64,000 nt of DNA from Schistosoma haematobium (Eukaryota > Platyhelminthes > Trematoda > Strigeidida > Schistosomatidae). The notes below the pieces were generated by a model. That model was not told the origin of the DNA. It saw nothing but the letters and a program-made list of their open reading frames with translations, and did no database searches. This document shows positions 32,909-44,232 of this stretch, piece by piece (positions within the stretch are counted from its first letter, which is position 1; every line of letters begins with the position of its first letter). Made by a program: the position numbers and the translations under genes. Where the stretch lies: NCBI RefSeq assembly GCF_000699445.3, contig NC_067195.1, forward strand, positions 87,058,569 through 87,122,568. The letters run 5' to 3'.

Positions 32909-33044
32909 AAAAACCCATCTTCAAAAAAACTGTTAGCGATGAAGAAAAAAACGCTTAAGTAACCAGTTTTCTAACATACACTAGTTTATAGAATTGTTTC
33001 TATCAGAAACACTTGTTGTATGGCATGTTTTTATAGTAGATCTA

Positions 33045-33235
33045 ATTGGAAGATATCATTGAGTGTGTACTACTTATTTCGACATAAGTAGTATATATAA
33101 TGCCAGTCAGAAATAGAATATCTAACAGTAGAAGTTTAAGAAAATGAAGAAGAGAAGAACGGTAACAGAAAGCAATTGATATGAAAATGTAGGAACAATA
33201 AAGTTTGAGTCGATTAATCAACATTTTGTAAATAA
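33045..33235 (+). repeat. Interspersed repeat U3, diverged copy
   Basis: 'gtgtactacttatttcgaca' hairpin ('ataagtagtatatat') followed by diverged U3 sequence ending 'gattaatcaac'. Confidence 0.55.
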
Positions 33236-33384
33236 TGTTTCGGAGTATGGCTTTTCTACAACATATATGTCCACCTTAAAAAGAAGTAATCTCACAAATT
33301 AGTTTCATCTATTCGTTATAGACGTTAAATTTATGATCATATGAAGTTGTATTTATACTGTAAACTATGAATGAGTCAATGTTA

Positions 33385-33680
33385 ATTACTACTGTGGTGT
33401 GTACTACTTATGTCGACAGATATAAGTAGTATGTATCACCAATCGAAAGTGATATACCTGGTGACAGAAGGTTAAGAAGATCTAAGAGAAGAAAACGAGA
33501 ACAGGGGATGATTGGTGTGGAAACGAAAGAACAATCACATCTAAGACGATTGATTGGCACTTTGCAAATGAAGTATATACTGTATGGTTCTCAGATTTTA
33601 CGAAGCGATTGTATAATTTTGTATTCAAATACATTCGATTGTCCCCACTGGTGTTCTCGCTCATTACACCAGTTAGTTTA
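33385..33680 (+). repeat. Interspersed repeat U3
   Basis: About 280 bp. Starts with a short palindrome ('actacttatgtcgac'/'gatataagtagt') and contains 'gattaagaagatct'-like purine-rich sequence, 'acgattgattggcactttg' and 'attcaaatacattcgattg'. Copies at 36925-37225 (-) and 55310-55580 (+). Identity unknown. Confidence 0.65.
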
Positions 33681-33814
33681 ACTTATACAAATCTAAATAT
33701 TATTCAAATCGGATACAATAATATAAAAAGTAGCTCAATCACCCACTGGATTTTGAGTTATATTATTAAATCAACTCTGTGTTCGTCTATTGTCTACGTG
33801 TCCTAAGTTGGTGT

Positions 33815-33895
33815 TCACCTGGTGCTAATGAGGTAATGGCAACTTAGATCGATGCATCTATGTGCCTGGTCCTAAGTTGAAGATGACTGACTGAC
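33815..33895 (+). mobile_element. Non-LTR (second family) 3'-terminal sliver
   Basis: 'gctaatgaggtaatggcaac' to 'gaagatgactgactgactg', the terminal untranslated end with CTGA-type tail. Confidence 0.75.
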
Positions 33896-34157
33896 TGTCC
33901 TTACTTGCGTTGTAAGATTTAAGAGATTAAGTTAGGCATTATATCGTTATTGACGATCATGTCAAATGAGTGAGGTGTTTCTATATGATGAACAAAGTCT
34001 AAATTATTATCAACCTCAATATTCTTATTATTTCATAGTGGAAATTATAATGATTTTCAGCTTCAAATTTTACAGTAATACCTCGTTCACAATACTTTTA
34101 AAACGTCGAAATGACAATTAGGAAATAGTTTTTAATACTTCTAACTTCTACTGAACA

Positions 34158-34327
34158 GTTGAACCTTAAATCATTTTGATGGAGTTTTCTTCCCTGACTT
34201 GGATGGTTTGGTCATGGAGTTTTCATCATTCTTCTGAACGACATGATCATCAGCACAAACTTTAAGTAGGAGTAAAAAGTTCACAGATTGTCCTGTAGAC
34301 CTCGATATTGATTGCTTATTGTTGAAT
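34158..34327 (-). mobile_element. Penelope-like 3' end, left of RTE insertion
   Basis: Minus-strand 3' end of the Penelope-like family ('ttgatggagttttcttccct', 'cttctgaacgacatgatcat'). It is the downstream part of an element whose GIY-YIG part lies at 36345-36105, with an RTE between them. Confidence 0.8.
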
Positions 34328-36104
34328 TTAACCCCGCCTGTAGCTCTTCTACAGTTACTGCCGGTCCCAAGCCCAATTAAAAGAGGAGGGTTGGGCATGG
34401 GGTTAGCGACCCCATCCAGTAGAATACTAACTCGCTGAAAAAACGCTAACCAGAAAAAATTATTCAAACCATTTAAACTCTGCCCTGGGAGTTAGAAGGT
34501 CTTCATTCAGAAGAACTATGACACTTCATGGTGAAAGCCGAGTTCCTTTGGAAGCACGAGGCCGATGCCCTGTCTTACAACCAGAGCAAAAATTTTTATA
34601 GGTACACGGAACGTCCGGATAATGTGGGAGACCGGGAAGACCGGTCAATTAGCTACGAAAATGAGGAGATACGAATTGGCAGTACTGGGAATCAGCGAAA
34701 CCCATCGGACCCAAGCTGGACAACAAAGACTAAATACGGGAGAGATGCTGCTATACTCCGGCCACGAAGAGAAAAATGCTCCACACACTCCGGGAGTCGC
34801 TCTAATGCTGTCCAAAGTAGCACGAAATGCACTTGTAGGATGGGAATCTCACGGATCCAGAATCACCAAAGCATCATTCAAAATAAAGGAGGAGGGGATC
34901 ACAATGAATATTATCCAATGTTGTGTACCCACCAATGAGAGGCTGCAATCAATCATAGAGAAGTGCCCAAGAAAGGACCTCACCATTCTGATGGAGATCC
35001 GAACGCCGAAGTCGGAATAGACAATACCGGATATGAAGATATCGTGGGACGACATGGACTGGGTGAGAGAAACGAAAATGGGGAAAGATTTGCAACAAAC
35101 ATCGAAGCAGCACACACAGATCTTCATATAGATGTCGATCTACCAATGAAGGAAGAAGTCAGAATGGTCATCAGACAAATCAAGAACGGGGAAGTAGCAG
35201 GACCCGACAATATACCAGCTGAAGCAGTGAAGTCAGACATCGAAGTAACTACAAACATGCTTCACATTCTATTCAAGAAGATTTGGGAGGAGGAACAAGT
35301 GCCGATGGACTGGAAAGAAGGACACCTCACCAATATTCCAAAGAAAGATCTGAGCAAATGTGAAAATCACAGAAGCATTACACTATTGTCAATAGCAGGG
35401 AAAGTCTTTGACAGAGTTTTGCTGAGCCGGATGAGAGATGCAGTAGACGCCCAACTTCGAGATCAACAAGCTGGATTCCGTAAGGATCGGTCGTGCACAG
35501 ACCAAATTGCAACACTACGGATCATCGTCGAACAATCAGTTGAGTGGAACTCATCACTATACATCAACTTCATTGATTATGAAAAGGCATTTAACCGTGT
35601 GGATAAGAGGACGTTATGGAAACTTCTTCGACACTATGGAGTTCCTGAGAAGATTGTCAACATTATCCGGAACTCATACGACGGACTACAGTGCAAGGTC
35701 GTGCATGGAGGACAGCTGACAGATGCATTCCAAGTAAGGATCGGAGCCAGACAAGGCTGTTTACTCTCTCCCTTCCTTTTTCTCCTGGTGGCCGACTGGA
35801 TTATGAGAACCTCGACATCTGAAGGAAAACACGGAATACAATGGACAGCTCAGAATCAATTAGGCGATTTGGACTTCATAGCTGGCCTGGCCCTCCCATC
35901 GCATACACACGAACAAATGCAGATAAAGACAGCCAGTGTAGCAGCAGTCTCTGCATCAGTAGGCCTCAACATACACAAGGGGAAAACCATGGTCCTCAAA
36001 TACAACACGGAGAACAGCAATCCAATCGCTCTTCATGGCGAAACTTTGGAGGATGGAGAATCCTTCACATACCTGGGAAGTATCATCGATGAACAAGGAG
36101 CTTC
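34328..36104 (+). mobile_element. RTE/SR2-like retrotransposon, longest copy, internally deleted
   Basis: 5' untranslated region 34328-34530. An endonuclease-like segment follows (GTRNVRIMWETGKTG, then ELAVLGISETHRTQAGQQ and GVALMLSK) in a frame open to about 35020. A frameshift and large deletion remove the rest of the endonuclease and early linker. The reverse-transcriptase frame 34963-36198 has GPDNIPAEAVKSD, CENHRSITLLSIAGKVFDRV, QQAGFRKDRSCTDQI, YEKAFNRVDKR and GARQGCLLSPFLF. The catalytic xxDD block is replaced by DFIAGLALPSHT, so both metal-binding aspartates are lost. The SVGLNIHKGKTMVLK and YLGSIIDEQGAS blocks remain, then the element is cut off and joins Penelope-like sequence. RTE elements move by target-primed reverse transcription. 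This copy cannot. Confidence 0.92.
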
Positions 36105-36345
36105 TAAGAATTCTCTAGTGCTTTTGAAATTGACTCTATCCAAGATTTCCACATTTTTTCCAGTTGAATATGTGTCCTCAGTTGTGCACATGCATTGATA
36201 TAAGTGAGGTTATGTGTCATGCCGTTTAACCGTAAATTGATGTTGATACTGGCATAGATGAAGAGGACATCTGCATTGTCCGATGTTGTGTTTTTTGAAG
36301 TTAACACAATTTACTTTGTAGATGATGTTCTGTTTCCCTCCCGTT
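36105..36345 (-). mobile_element. Penelope-like GIY-YIG fragment, right of RTE insertion
   Basis: On the minus strand this matches the GIY-YIG module of 2330-2890 (acaatgcagatgtcctcttc, then the region ending 'agcactagagaattct', equivalent to ...TREF). Frame broken. About 140 bp of the Penelope-like element is missing between this part and 34327, so the RTE insertion came with a deletion. Confidence 0.82.
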
Positions 36346-36467
36346 AAAAAGCCTTTGTTGTCTAGATCATGTTAAGTGATTTAGGTTAAAATGCCTGAAA
36401 AATCATCTCTGTATAGTCGTTCATATGTCTTATACTTCTGATTATCTGCCGTGTTTTAAATTTCTGT

Positions 36468-36757
36468 GGCGAGGCTATAATTTATAGACGAACCAATCAC
36501 ATATAAGAAAACATGTCTCGGATTTTGGAACGAAACTCGCTGATCTATTTGAATAAATAGAGTTTTGGCATTATAACTGATGTCAGGTTGGTGATGAAAA
36601 CTCTAAATCTAATTCCTAACCCTAACCATCAACTATAAATCATAATTCCAATTCCTCACACTGGTTTATATCCCTCATTTGGTCCTGGTCATTAGGTGGA
36701 CACTCTCAAGATCACTTTAGCGTCGCTACAAAGTCGTCCATAACCTATAGTCTCTCC
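36468..36757 (+). mobile_element. MITE-A with 8-bp target duplication
   Basis: Termini ggcgaggctataatttatag and cataacctatagtctctcc; flanks ATTTCTGT (36460-36467) and ATTTCTAT (36758-36765), an 8-bp duplication with one change. Interior holds 'ctaattcctaaccctaacc'. 8-bp duplications suit hAT or Merlin-type transposases; no transposase is encoded here. Confidence 0.85.
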
Positions 36758-36924
36758 ATTTCTATTACAAGTTCATGGAATACATTATACAATTGTTTCT
36801 AAACTTGTTGTAAGTAATGGTAAGTCTTTTAATAGACTGATGAATTTATTTTATCCTATAAATCATCTAATCGTTGTTATAAAGTTACACTTCTAAGACA
36901 AATTAAAGTGAATTACTATTTGAA

Positions 36925-37225
36925 ATAGGTCTCATACTGTAGTTGTAGTGAACAAGAACACGGTTGGGGACAATCAAATATATCCAAACACAAATTACAG
37001 AATCACATAGTAAAATCTGAGAACCATACAGTGAATGCTAAATGTCAATCAATTGTCTCAGATTTATTTATTCCTCTATTTCCATACTAATCATTCTCTG
37101 TGCTCGTTCTCTTATGTCTAATCTTCTCAACCTTCTACCTTCAGGTATTTCGCTTTCTATTGATGATAAATACTACTTATATCTGTTGACATCATTAGCA
37201 TACACCACAAAACTGGTTGTCAACT
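36925..37225 (-). repeat. Interspersed repeat U3, minus strand
   Basis: Reverse complement of the 33385 family, ending in the small palindrome 'actacttatatctgttgac'. A short Ile/Leu/Ser-rich frame crosses it in one direction, but it does not match any known protein. Confidence 0.65.
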
Positions 37226-37399
37226 TTCCATGAAGCCCAATTTTTATCCCACCGAGTACAATTAAACTCTTTACCTCATAATCTCCTAGTTAAATTGGTT
37301 ATCATTGAATAGTGAATGAGTTTGCTTAATGTTTCAAAGAAAATTTATTCATCTAATTATGGTAGATACATTTTTTTGTTTACACAATTACACAATTAT

Positions 37400-37590
37400 T
37401 TAAGCGTTCACATGCGAGACTGATAACAGGTCCTCGGTTCGAATCACGCGGGACGGTATCACGGATATGCACTGCTAAGGAGATGTCCCATACTAGGATG
37501 AAACATCTTTCTAGTGCTTCCAGGTTTTCCAACATTGATCTAGCTTGAATTCACTCATGAATTCAATTATTAAATTATTTATTAATTAAA
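37400..37590 (+). mobile_element. SINE-2, head-truncated
   Basis: B box (ggttcgaatcacgcgg) and tail. The ribozyme core is CTAAGGA with extra bases in stem II, so it is inactive. Confidence 0.75.
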
Positions 37591-38080
37591 TAACTTCCAT
37601 TGATAATTAAACACCTTTGAAACAACAATTACCCTTTAGATAATTAATAATGAATACCGCATTATTCAATAATTATTTTTATTTAATTAATTTTTTTTTT
37701 AATTTTCTTTGATGAAACTAAGTAACTAAGTCATTTAATAGGAATAATGTGGGTGTGTGTGTGTGTGTGGAGTGGAGTGGGCGGTGGCTCATGCTCATCC
37801 AAAGGGGGGACAACAACAATAAGTAAGTAACTAAGTAATTTAATTTTCATTTATTAATTGAACATTGAATTGCGGTTATCAGTTGTTGTTTGTTTTTTTT
37901 TTTTAAATTTTTTAGATAAATACCAAAAAAAAAATTAAAGAAATTAGATAAATTAAGATTTTTTTGTTTCTACAAAAAAATTAAAACTAAATTCAACGGA
38001 TTGTTTTGATCAATGTTACGTAAAATGAAGAAAAACCAAAGGAAAACCTGAAAATATTGGGTGGTTGTTTTTTTGCATAA
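37591..38080. repeat. Low-complexity AT-rich region
   Basis: (GT)n at 37752-37768 and several poly-A/T runs. No gene. Confidence 0.65.
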
Positions 38081-38084
38081 TTTT

Positions 38085-38275
38085 ATAGACATTAACACCA
38101 ATTGATGTCCGCTCAGTGGTCTTGAGGTTAAGCTTTTGTGTACAAGACTGAAGCTCCTGGTTTCGAGTCATACGTGCGGTATTGTGAATGCGTAAGTTTA
38201 GAACGAAACGACCGTCTATTAGTTCGAGGTTTTCAATAATGGTCTATGATTGATCAATCAATGGTCTCAATCAAA
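38085..38275 (+). mobile_element. SINE-2 copy, ribozyme 5' half deleted
   Basis: 'tagacattaacaccaattga', A box (tccgctcagtggtct) and B-box relative, then 'gcgtaagtttagaacgaaac'. GAAA remains but CTGANGA is lost. Confidence 0.75.
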
Positions 38276-39045
38276 AATCCTGTCAATTTACTCTAAATGT
38301 GTTGAGTCGGCTTCCGAGAACTACTATCAGTCACTTATACCAGTCTTTTGTGTTCTTATTTTCGCATCGTGGTAATCGCAGACGTCCATCTTTTTGAGTA
38401 TAAGTGATAAGCGTCTTCTGACGCAACAGTGAGCGACGATCATATATAACAAGTAGCATACATTTCAACTAATGATTATATTGGAACTCCATTAAGACGA
38501 CTAGCTGATGAAGACAGATGTGCGTCAGAAGGCCCAAGTTATACATAAAGACAATAGAAATTTAGTTGAGATTCTTATTCAATTTAGTTCAATGAAAACA
38601 ACTGTTAGTCGATCAATTTTGTTTTCTCTACATAGATTTTAAGCCAACATACAGGTAACATACTATATCCTTAGAATGAAACATTTACCTGTTGACATTA
38701 TTTAGGGAAAACATGGGAAAACCAGTTAATGATCAAAGAAGAAATGAAATTCTCTGTTTTGTTCATTAACAATATACTGAAATTATCATTAAATGTTTGC
38801 AAGTTTTTCGTGATTCGAGGTAATACAGCAGATATGTTGACTGATAAGGTTTCTTGATAGCTGGAAAGTTGTCAACGAGGAGTAACTAAAGTACCGAGAG
38901 AACTAACGCTACCCTCTATGATTTGGACCGACATAGATATCATCAAAACTACAAAATGCACAGATGAAGAGTCATAAAAAGTGTCATATTGTCGTTTGAG
39001 ATTTTAGCACTAGATACTATTTAGAATCTAACTATGCTTATCTCT
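38276..39045. other. Unassigned sequence
   Basis: No gene or repeat family is recognised. A ctgatga at 38510 is not part of a hammerhead. Confidence 0.5.
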
Positions 39046-39049
39046 TTTA

Positions 39050-39600
39050 ACAGATTTCTATTCTGTTGCAACGCGCTTGTATGATTTTTGTTTACTATAG
39101 TATAGACAATCTTAGTGAGAACTAAGCTTGAAAAACTGCGTTCAGGCTGCAAGCCCACTTTTAAAAGGTGAATCAGATATCCTGGAAAAAAGTACAGAGG
39201 GCAGCTACACGTGCAATTCGAAAACACCGGGGTTTACCATACAAAGGGAGACTTGAAAGGCTGCCTCCCTTTACTCTGTCCTACCATAAACTAAGAGGTA
39301 ATCTGATTTTAACGTATACCGAAAAATAGGTTTCGAAACTAATATATCCTCTCTTTTTCTTCCCGCTAGATCTGGACATCTCAGAGAACATAGCAGGAGA
39401 GTAGAAAAGCCAAAAACGAGAAAAAATACTGCTGACATACAGGTTTTCACACGGAGTCATCAATTATTGTAACCCGTTATCCGAAAAAACGGTGTCCGCA
39501 CCTTCAACTGACTCATTCAAGAGAAGACTAGACACTCAAAGATGCATATTAGGAAATGAATAACATAGTCCCTAGGCCTTCCGTCCTTACTACCTATACC
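39050..39600 (+). mobile_element. CR1/SR1-like non-LTR retrotransposon, C-terminal fragment
   Basis: The frame near 39186-39320 reads KKVQRAATRAIRKHRGLPY, then GRLERLPPFTLSYHKLRG, the hallmark post-RT segment of CR1/Jockey elements ('LEKVQRRATR...LPYEERL...LxxLxYRRLRGDLI'). Frameshifts follow; SGHLREHSRRVEK and 'ttcaagagaagactagacac' continue the C-terminus. The 3' end near 39590 is followed by ATA repeats. It is the only member of this family in the window and is broken. Confidence 0.85.
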
Positions 39601-39708
39601 TGAATCTGTCATTTATGTTAATAATAAGAATAATAACCCTTGTGAAATATGTTTACAATTAGTTTTTTCATATCAGAAGGGTGTTTGTAGATAATATAGT
39701 ACTTTTAA

Positions 39709-39842
39709 TGGTTAAGATCATTGGTCAATTGAAGCTAGACCACTATGGAAAACCTGGAAGCACTAGACGTCTGTTTTGCCCTATTGTGAGACTCCTCAGC
39801 ATTGGACATTTAGGATCCCGCCTCGCGATATTCAAACCCAGG
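39709..39842 (-). mobile_element. SINE-2 inverted 3' half
   Basis: Tail to B box (cgcgatattcaaacccagga). The ribozyme has CTGAGGA, but GAAA has become AAAA. The junction to the plus unit is at the same element position as at 22490. Confidence 0.82.
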
Positions 39843-40245
39843 ACCCCACTGATATTAATCAACATAGGCTCACTGGTGACTGGCTTCATGAGGTATTCTC
39901 TGGAGTTCTAGTGCAAAGTTGTCGCCAGTGGAGTTCAACCGGGTCTGTTTATGAGATAGTAACTCACTGAAGGCAATGGTGGATGTGTCGCTCAATTTCG
40001 TGGATTAGTTGAAGTTAGAAATTAATACCGGTGGATGCCGGCCAGCTCAGTGGTTTAGTGGTTAAGTGCTCGCACGTGAAACTGATAGGTCCTGAGTTCG
40101 AATCTCGCGTGGCAGGGTCGTGGATATGCACTGCTGAGGAGTCTCGAAATAGAACGAGACGACCGTTCTATTCTTCTACGTTTTCCATGTTCATCCAGCT
40201 TCAATTGGATCATGATCTCAGCCATTGAAATTAGTTTTTTGTTGG
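39843..40245 (+). mobile_element. SINE-2 unit, near full length
   Basis: Starts 'actgatattaatcaacatag', leader to 'gaagttagaaattaatacc', A box (ccagctcagtggttt), B box (gagttcgaatctcgcg), ribozyme with CTGAGGA at 40134 and GAGA instead of GAAA, then tail. Best example of the whole unit in plus orientation. Confidence 0.88.
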
Positions 40246-40515
40246 GTTTTTTATTTCTATAGTTTACTGATAAGTGTTTACATTGCTTAGATATAACACA
40301 TTGATTCAAGGGGGATTCTTTTTAATAGAAAAAAGAAAGAAAACAAAAATTGAAATGATAACAAGAAGAAAAGATAACAGAAAGGAATAAATAGTGAAAT
40401 GAAGATCCATGAAAGATCTTTATCTTAAGTTGATTAATCAACATATCTGAAGTTGGATGTTGCCAGACTTAAATAACATATTTAAGCAATATAATTATGC
40501 TTCATATGATATTGT
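40246..40515. other. Unassigned A-rich sequence
   Basis: Nothing is recognised. Confidence 0.5.
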
Positions 40516-40516
40516 T

Positions 40517-40590
40517 TGCTTGTATCTTCCCATTGTTGTTATAGGACAGCAATTGTGAATCTTGTGCGGATTGCCTCGATACAACACAGG
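40517..40590 (-). mobile_element. Smalpha tail sliver, inverted
   Basis: 'ttgcttgtatcttcccattg' and 'cttgtgcggattgcctcgat' are the Smalpha tail in minus orientation, head-to-head with the next copy. Confidence 0.8.
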
Positions 40591-40925
40591 TAAGTGGCTA
40601 TCACGACTCAGTAGCTAAGTGGATAATGCGAAATCATTTGAAGCGAACGGTACAGGGTTCAACTCCCAGAGTGAAAAACAGTTCAGTTCTGGGATACAGT
40701 TATATTCAACTGACGAATCACAAACGGAATGAAACACAGGCTTTTTTAATTCCACTGCTAGCCACTATCCCTCCTTACTTATAATGCTTGTGACTTAAGA
40801 AAATATCGAGACAATCAGCATAGGATGCACATATATCAATAAGAGACTGATCAATTGCAATTTGAAACATCAACAGGAAGATATAAGTAAAACAACACCA
40901 AGTGCATTTAATCGTTTCCATTGTT
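40591..40925 (+). mobile_element. Smalpha, near full length
   Basis: Head (gactcagtagctaagtggat), B-box relative (gggttcaactcccag), ribozyme with CTGACGA (40710-40716) and GAAA (40731-40734) but degraded stems and cleavage region, then a complete tail to 'aacaacaccaagtgcattt'. Confidence 0.88.
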
Positions 40926-41960
40926 TTCAAGTACTATTAAATGTATATGAAGTTTTTTAAGATAAGGCCCAGTGAACAGAGCAAAAATATGAAAATAAAT
41001 AAATAAATATCCATAAATGAGTGACTATGTGAACTAAATAGCTCAATGGATAACGAATACTGGGACCAAACTCTGAAAAGAATATCAACACTGAGATGAG
41101 AATACCAATACCTGAGTTGTGACCACTGAGTTTATTATATAATCCCTAATGAAGATCGAATTCACTCAATAAAGTGTAACCTTCAATTTGTCATTACAAA
41201 TAATCTATACTACTTTATGAGTTTTAAGTGGAATGAAACCTTCTCCCTCTTTCATTAATCCTTGTAGAAACACTTCAGTATAATGCATCATTTACAATTT
41301 TGCCTTTTGTTGCTATACTAATTCTATTCATCTGATCAGTTACCAAATGGATACTTGAATTCAATCGTTTTATACAAATATGGATCTTAAGTTTTCTTTT
41401 TCTTTTTTTTCTTTTTTCTTTCTCTTTTTTTTGAAAATTTCTCCCAGAGATAAATGTGATATTGTGCATAGTGATAATGGAAACTATCAATTTGTTTAGA
41501 TCTTTTATTTGTCTAACATTGAAATGAAGTAAACTTGGTTCTTGTTTTTTTTTGGGAAAGTAAAGATAAAAAAAGAAAAAGAATGTTTCAACTAGTAGTC
41601 TCAGTTAATTGGTCTAATCTGTCAGTCTAAAATACACCTGATTGTTTCTGACCAGCCCACCCAACCAACTCTCCCAACCTCTGATGATTATCAGTTAAGC
41701 AGTTACCCGCTTTTAACTCTTATTCCATGAAAACGAAAAAAAACAACATGGAAAAGAATAATTCATTGGGGAATTAACAAGAAAATAAAAGTCAATGACA
41801 GTAATGATAGTCTTTATTCATTGTTTTTCTCTATTTCAAGAGGCTAATAAAAGTTTTTCGGTGAAATATGTTCAATGTTAACAAATAAGTGTAACAATCG
41901 TTGTTTCTAGTGCTATTTTTCTTGTTTTGGTGTTTTTCTTCTTCCATGTCAACTAAGTTT
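40926..41960. repeat. AT-rich region with TTTTC tracts
   Basis: Poly-pyrimidine TTTTC-type runs at 41394-41440. No gene or named repeat is recognised. Confidence 0.6.
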
Positions 41961-41964
41961 TTAT

Positions 41965-42110
41965 GAACAGTAGTGGATACGCCCAGCTGAGGAGTCCCAT
42001 AATAAGGCGAAATGGTCATCCAGTGCTTACAGGTTTTCCATGGTGGTCTAGTTTCAATTGACTCATGATCTCAACTATTGAAATTATAACAATCTCCACA
42101 AAGCTCCTTC
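41965..42110 (+). mobile_element. SINE-2 3' half with ribozyme
   Basis: CTGAGGA (41987-41993), stem II with a T-G pair, GAAA, stem III ATGGTCAT, cleavable ATC. Stem I has two mismatches. Complete tail to 'ccacaaagctccttctgata'. It is followed immediately by the start of another unit. Confidence 0.8.
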
Positions 42111-42290
42111 TGATATTGGTCAACATATGCTCACTAGTGACTGACTTCAGGAGGTATTTCCTGGAATTCTAGTGAGAAAGCGTAGCCAGTGGAGTTCATC
42201 CAGGTCTGTTGTGAGATAGTAACTCAATGAAGACAATGGTGGATGTGTCGTTTAATTTCGTAGATTAGTTGTAGTTATGTCATCAGGTTA
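42104..42290 (+). mobile_element. SINE-2 5' leader, tandem to preceding unit
   Basis: 'ctgatattggtcaacatatg' to 'tagattagttgtagttatgt'. This is the leader of a second unit fused head-to-tail to the first; it is truncated before the tRNA-like head. Confidence 0.8.
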
Positions 42291-43175
42291 GTACATGTTA
42301 TCTAAGTACTGATAGTTTGTCATCAAAACCTTTTATTTTATAGAATCTAATTGCATGGTAAGCTTTATGTCTACTGGGCGAAAGTAAGGCAGTCTTATAA
42401 TAATCAGTTTTATCCAAAAAATGTCAGGTACTACATAATCACAAACCATAGACCCGTGTATCACTCCAAATTGTACTCAACAAGCGTTTGTTACAAAATG
42501 TCTTTTGAAAAGTAGACAATATGGTTTAGAAATAAACTTTTCATTTTGTAGATTGAATAAACTTAGTGTACTCGAGTATCTGCAGAAGCTTTGCTTCGTT
42601 AATCAATCACCTTTGTAACCGTTAGTATATAGATACCAAGGTGTTTGAAATTAGAAGGTAAACAGAAGAGGCAACTACAGTTTATTAGTGGATAACACAG
42701 ATCATAAGACTATAAGCAGATCGAGACTATTTAGAGCGAAGAGGTGAGAAAGTAAGTATATAGGAGTAATTATGTAGGCAAATTTATGGTCGAATTGCAT
42801 AAAGGCGCAGCAAGGTAAAGCAAGAACTAATAATACACGAGGAAGAGAATGATTCATCAAGTGATATTTAAGTGATCAACATTTAAGCTAGAGTCTGTCA
42901 CATACCCTAGTGATCATAACAGTACAAAGAGATATGAGCACTGTTACTGTTCAAATAACATTGTCTGTTACGTAAGTTAATAAAAGGACTTAAACAAAAT
43001 GTTAACCATAATCGAAATTTCTTGTAGGATAGTTGCTATATTCCAGTCACGAATCAGATATAGTAATAGTCACATTTCGGAGATTGTCAGAAGTTTGAAT
43101 CCTACAATGATCAACATTTACATCATGATGATAGATACAATTTACTGATGAATACTAAACAGGATGAAATTGAAG
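42291..43175. other. Unassigned sequence
   Basis: No gene, RNA or repeat family is recognised. Confidence 0.45.
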
Positions 43176-43179
43176 TGAG

Positions 43180-43320
43180 ATGGTGCTGATGATGTCATTC
43201 AGAAGAACGATGAAAGCTCCACGACTAAACCATCCGGTTCAGAGGACAAAACTATCAAACTCATACACCTCAACTGCAAATCTTCTCTACCATTTCATTA
43301 TATATCTCAATGAATAAACA
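43180..43320 (+). mobile_element. Penelope-like 3' end
   Basis: 'gctgatgatgtcattcagaa', 'gaaagctccacgactaaacc' and the terminal 'caaatcttctctaccatttc'. Non-coding remainder of the family's 3' end. Confidence 0.75.
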
Positions 43321-43504
43321 TAATTAAAATCGAAATAGCATTGAGAAGTCTTCAGAAAATCCATGAAAAAGATCATCTATTAAAACACCATTGGTTCCAG
43401 TTACTTTCTATTACAACGTGTCATCATCTATGACATCTTACTCTCAATTGTAACAGAAAGAAATTAACTTCTCCTTCATTCATTTTTCTCTCTATCCTAG
43501 AAAT

Positions 43505-43660
43505 TGTCGGTAAATAGAATCAGTTATGAAAAGGATGAATAACAACTGGAAAGGATTGCCCAGGACGGGGTTGGATGGAGAATGCTAGTAAGCGGCCTAT
43601 ACTCCTTCACGAAGAGTAACAGGTGTAAGTAGGTAAGTAATTAAGTAAGTAAGTATGAGG
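43505..43660 (+). mobile_element. RTE/SR2-like 3'-terminal fragment
   Basis: 'gttatgaaaaggatgaataa' to 'agtaacaggtgtaagtaggt' with a GTAAGT-type tail to 43655. Confidence 0.83.
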
Positions 43661-43984
43661 TCAGTCAGAATTATGTTTTATCAGTTACATCACAGTGGAA
43701 TTTCTACTTTCAATTATTACTAATCTAATTAGTAGTTGAATAAACATTGTGAAGAAAATTTTTGTTCTTGCTTACAATTTTGTTGTTGTTGTTGTCGTCA
43801 ACTAATTAATTATTGTCTATCTTCGTTCCAGACTGGATTCACTCATGCAATCTTTGTTCAAATGCTTACAATCTATCATAAAGTTAACTAGTGATAATTT
43901 CAATGGAAACTATACTGATTAGTATTTACTTGATGTTGTTTTACATGTGCAGATATTTCATGTACTTATAAAAATTGTTGATGT

Positions 43985-44232
43985 TATTGTTAGAAGGGGA
44001 ATCGGTCATGTGACTTCCGAAGGAACTTGGCTTTCACTATGAGGCGTAATAGTTCTTCCAAATAAAGACCTTCTAACTTCGAGGGTAGAGTTTAAGTGGT
44101 TTGAAATATATTTTTTGATTACCGAGTTAGTTTTTTTACGGGATGAGGTCACTAACCCCATGTCATTACTCTTCTCCTTTACCCAGGCTTGGGACCGGCA
44201 GTAACTCTAGAAAAGCTACAGGCGGAGCATCA
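43985..44232 (-). mobile_element. RTE/SR2-like 5' end, minus strand
   Basis: Reverse complement of the 5' untranslated region seen at 34328-34530 (cttgggaccggcagtaactc, gaccttctaacttcgagggt on +). Directly adjacent to a plus-strand 3' end. Confidence 0.82.

Noticed and set aside
38505..38555. ctgatga followed by 'gtgcgtcagaagg', resembling a hammerhead
   Set aside because: No GAAA and no pairable stem II or stem III follow at the required positions.
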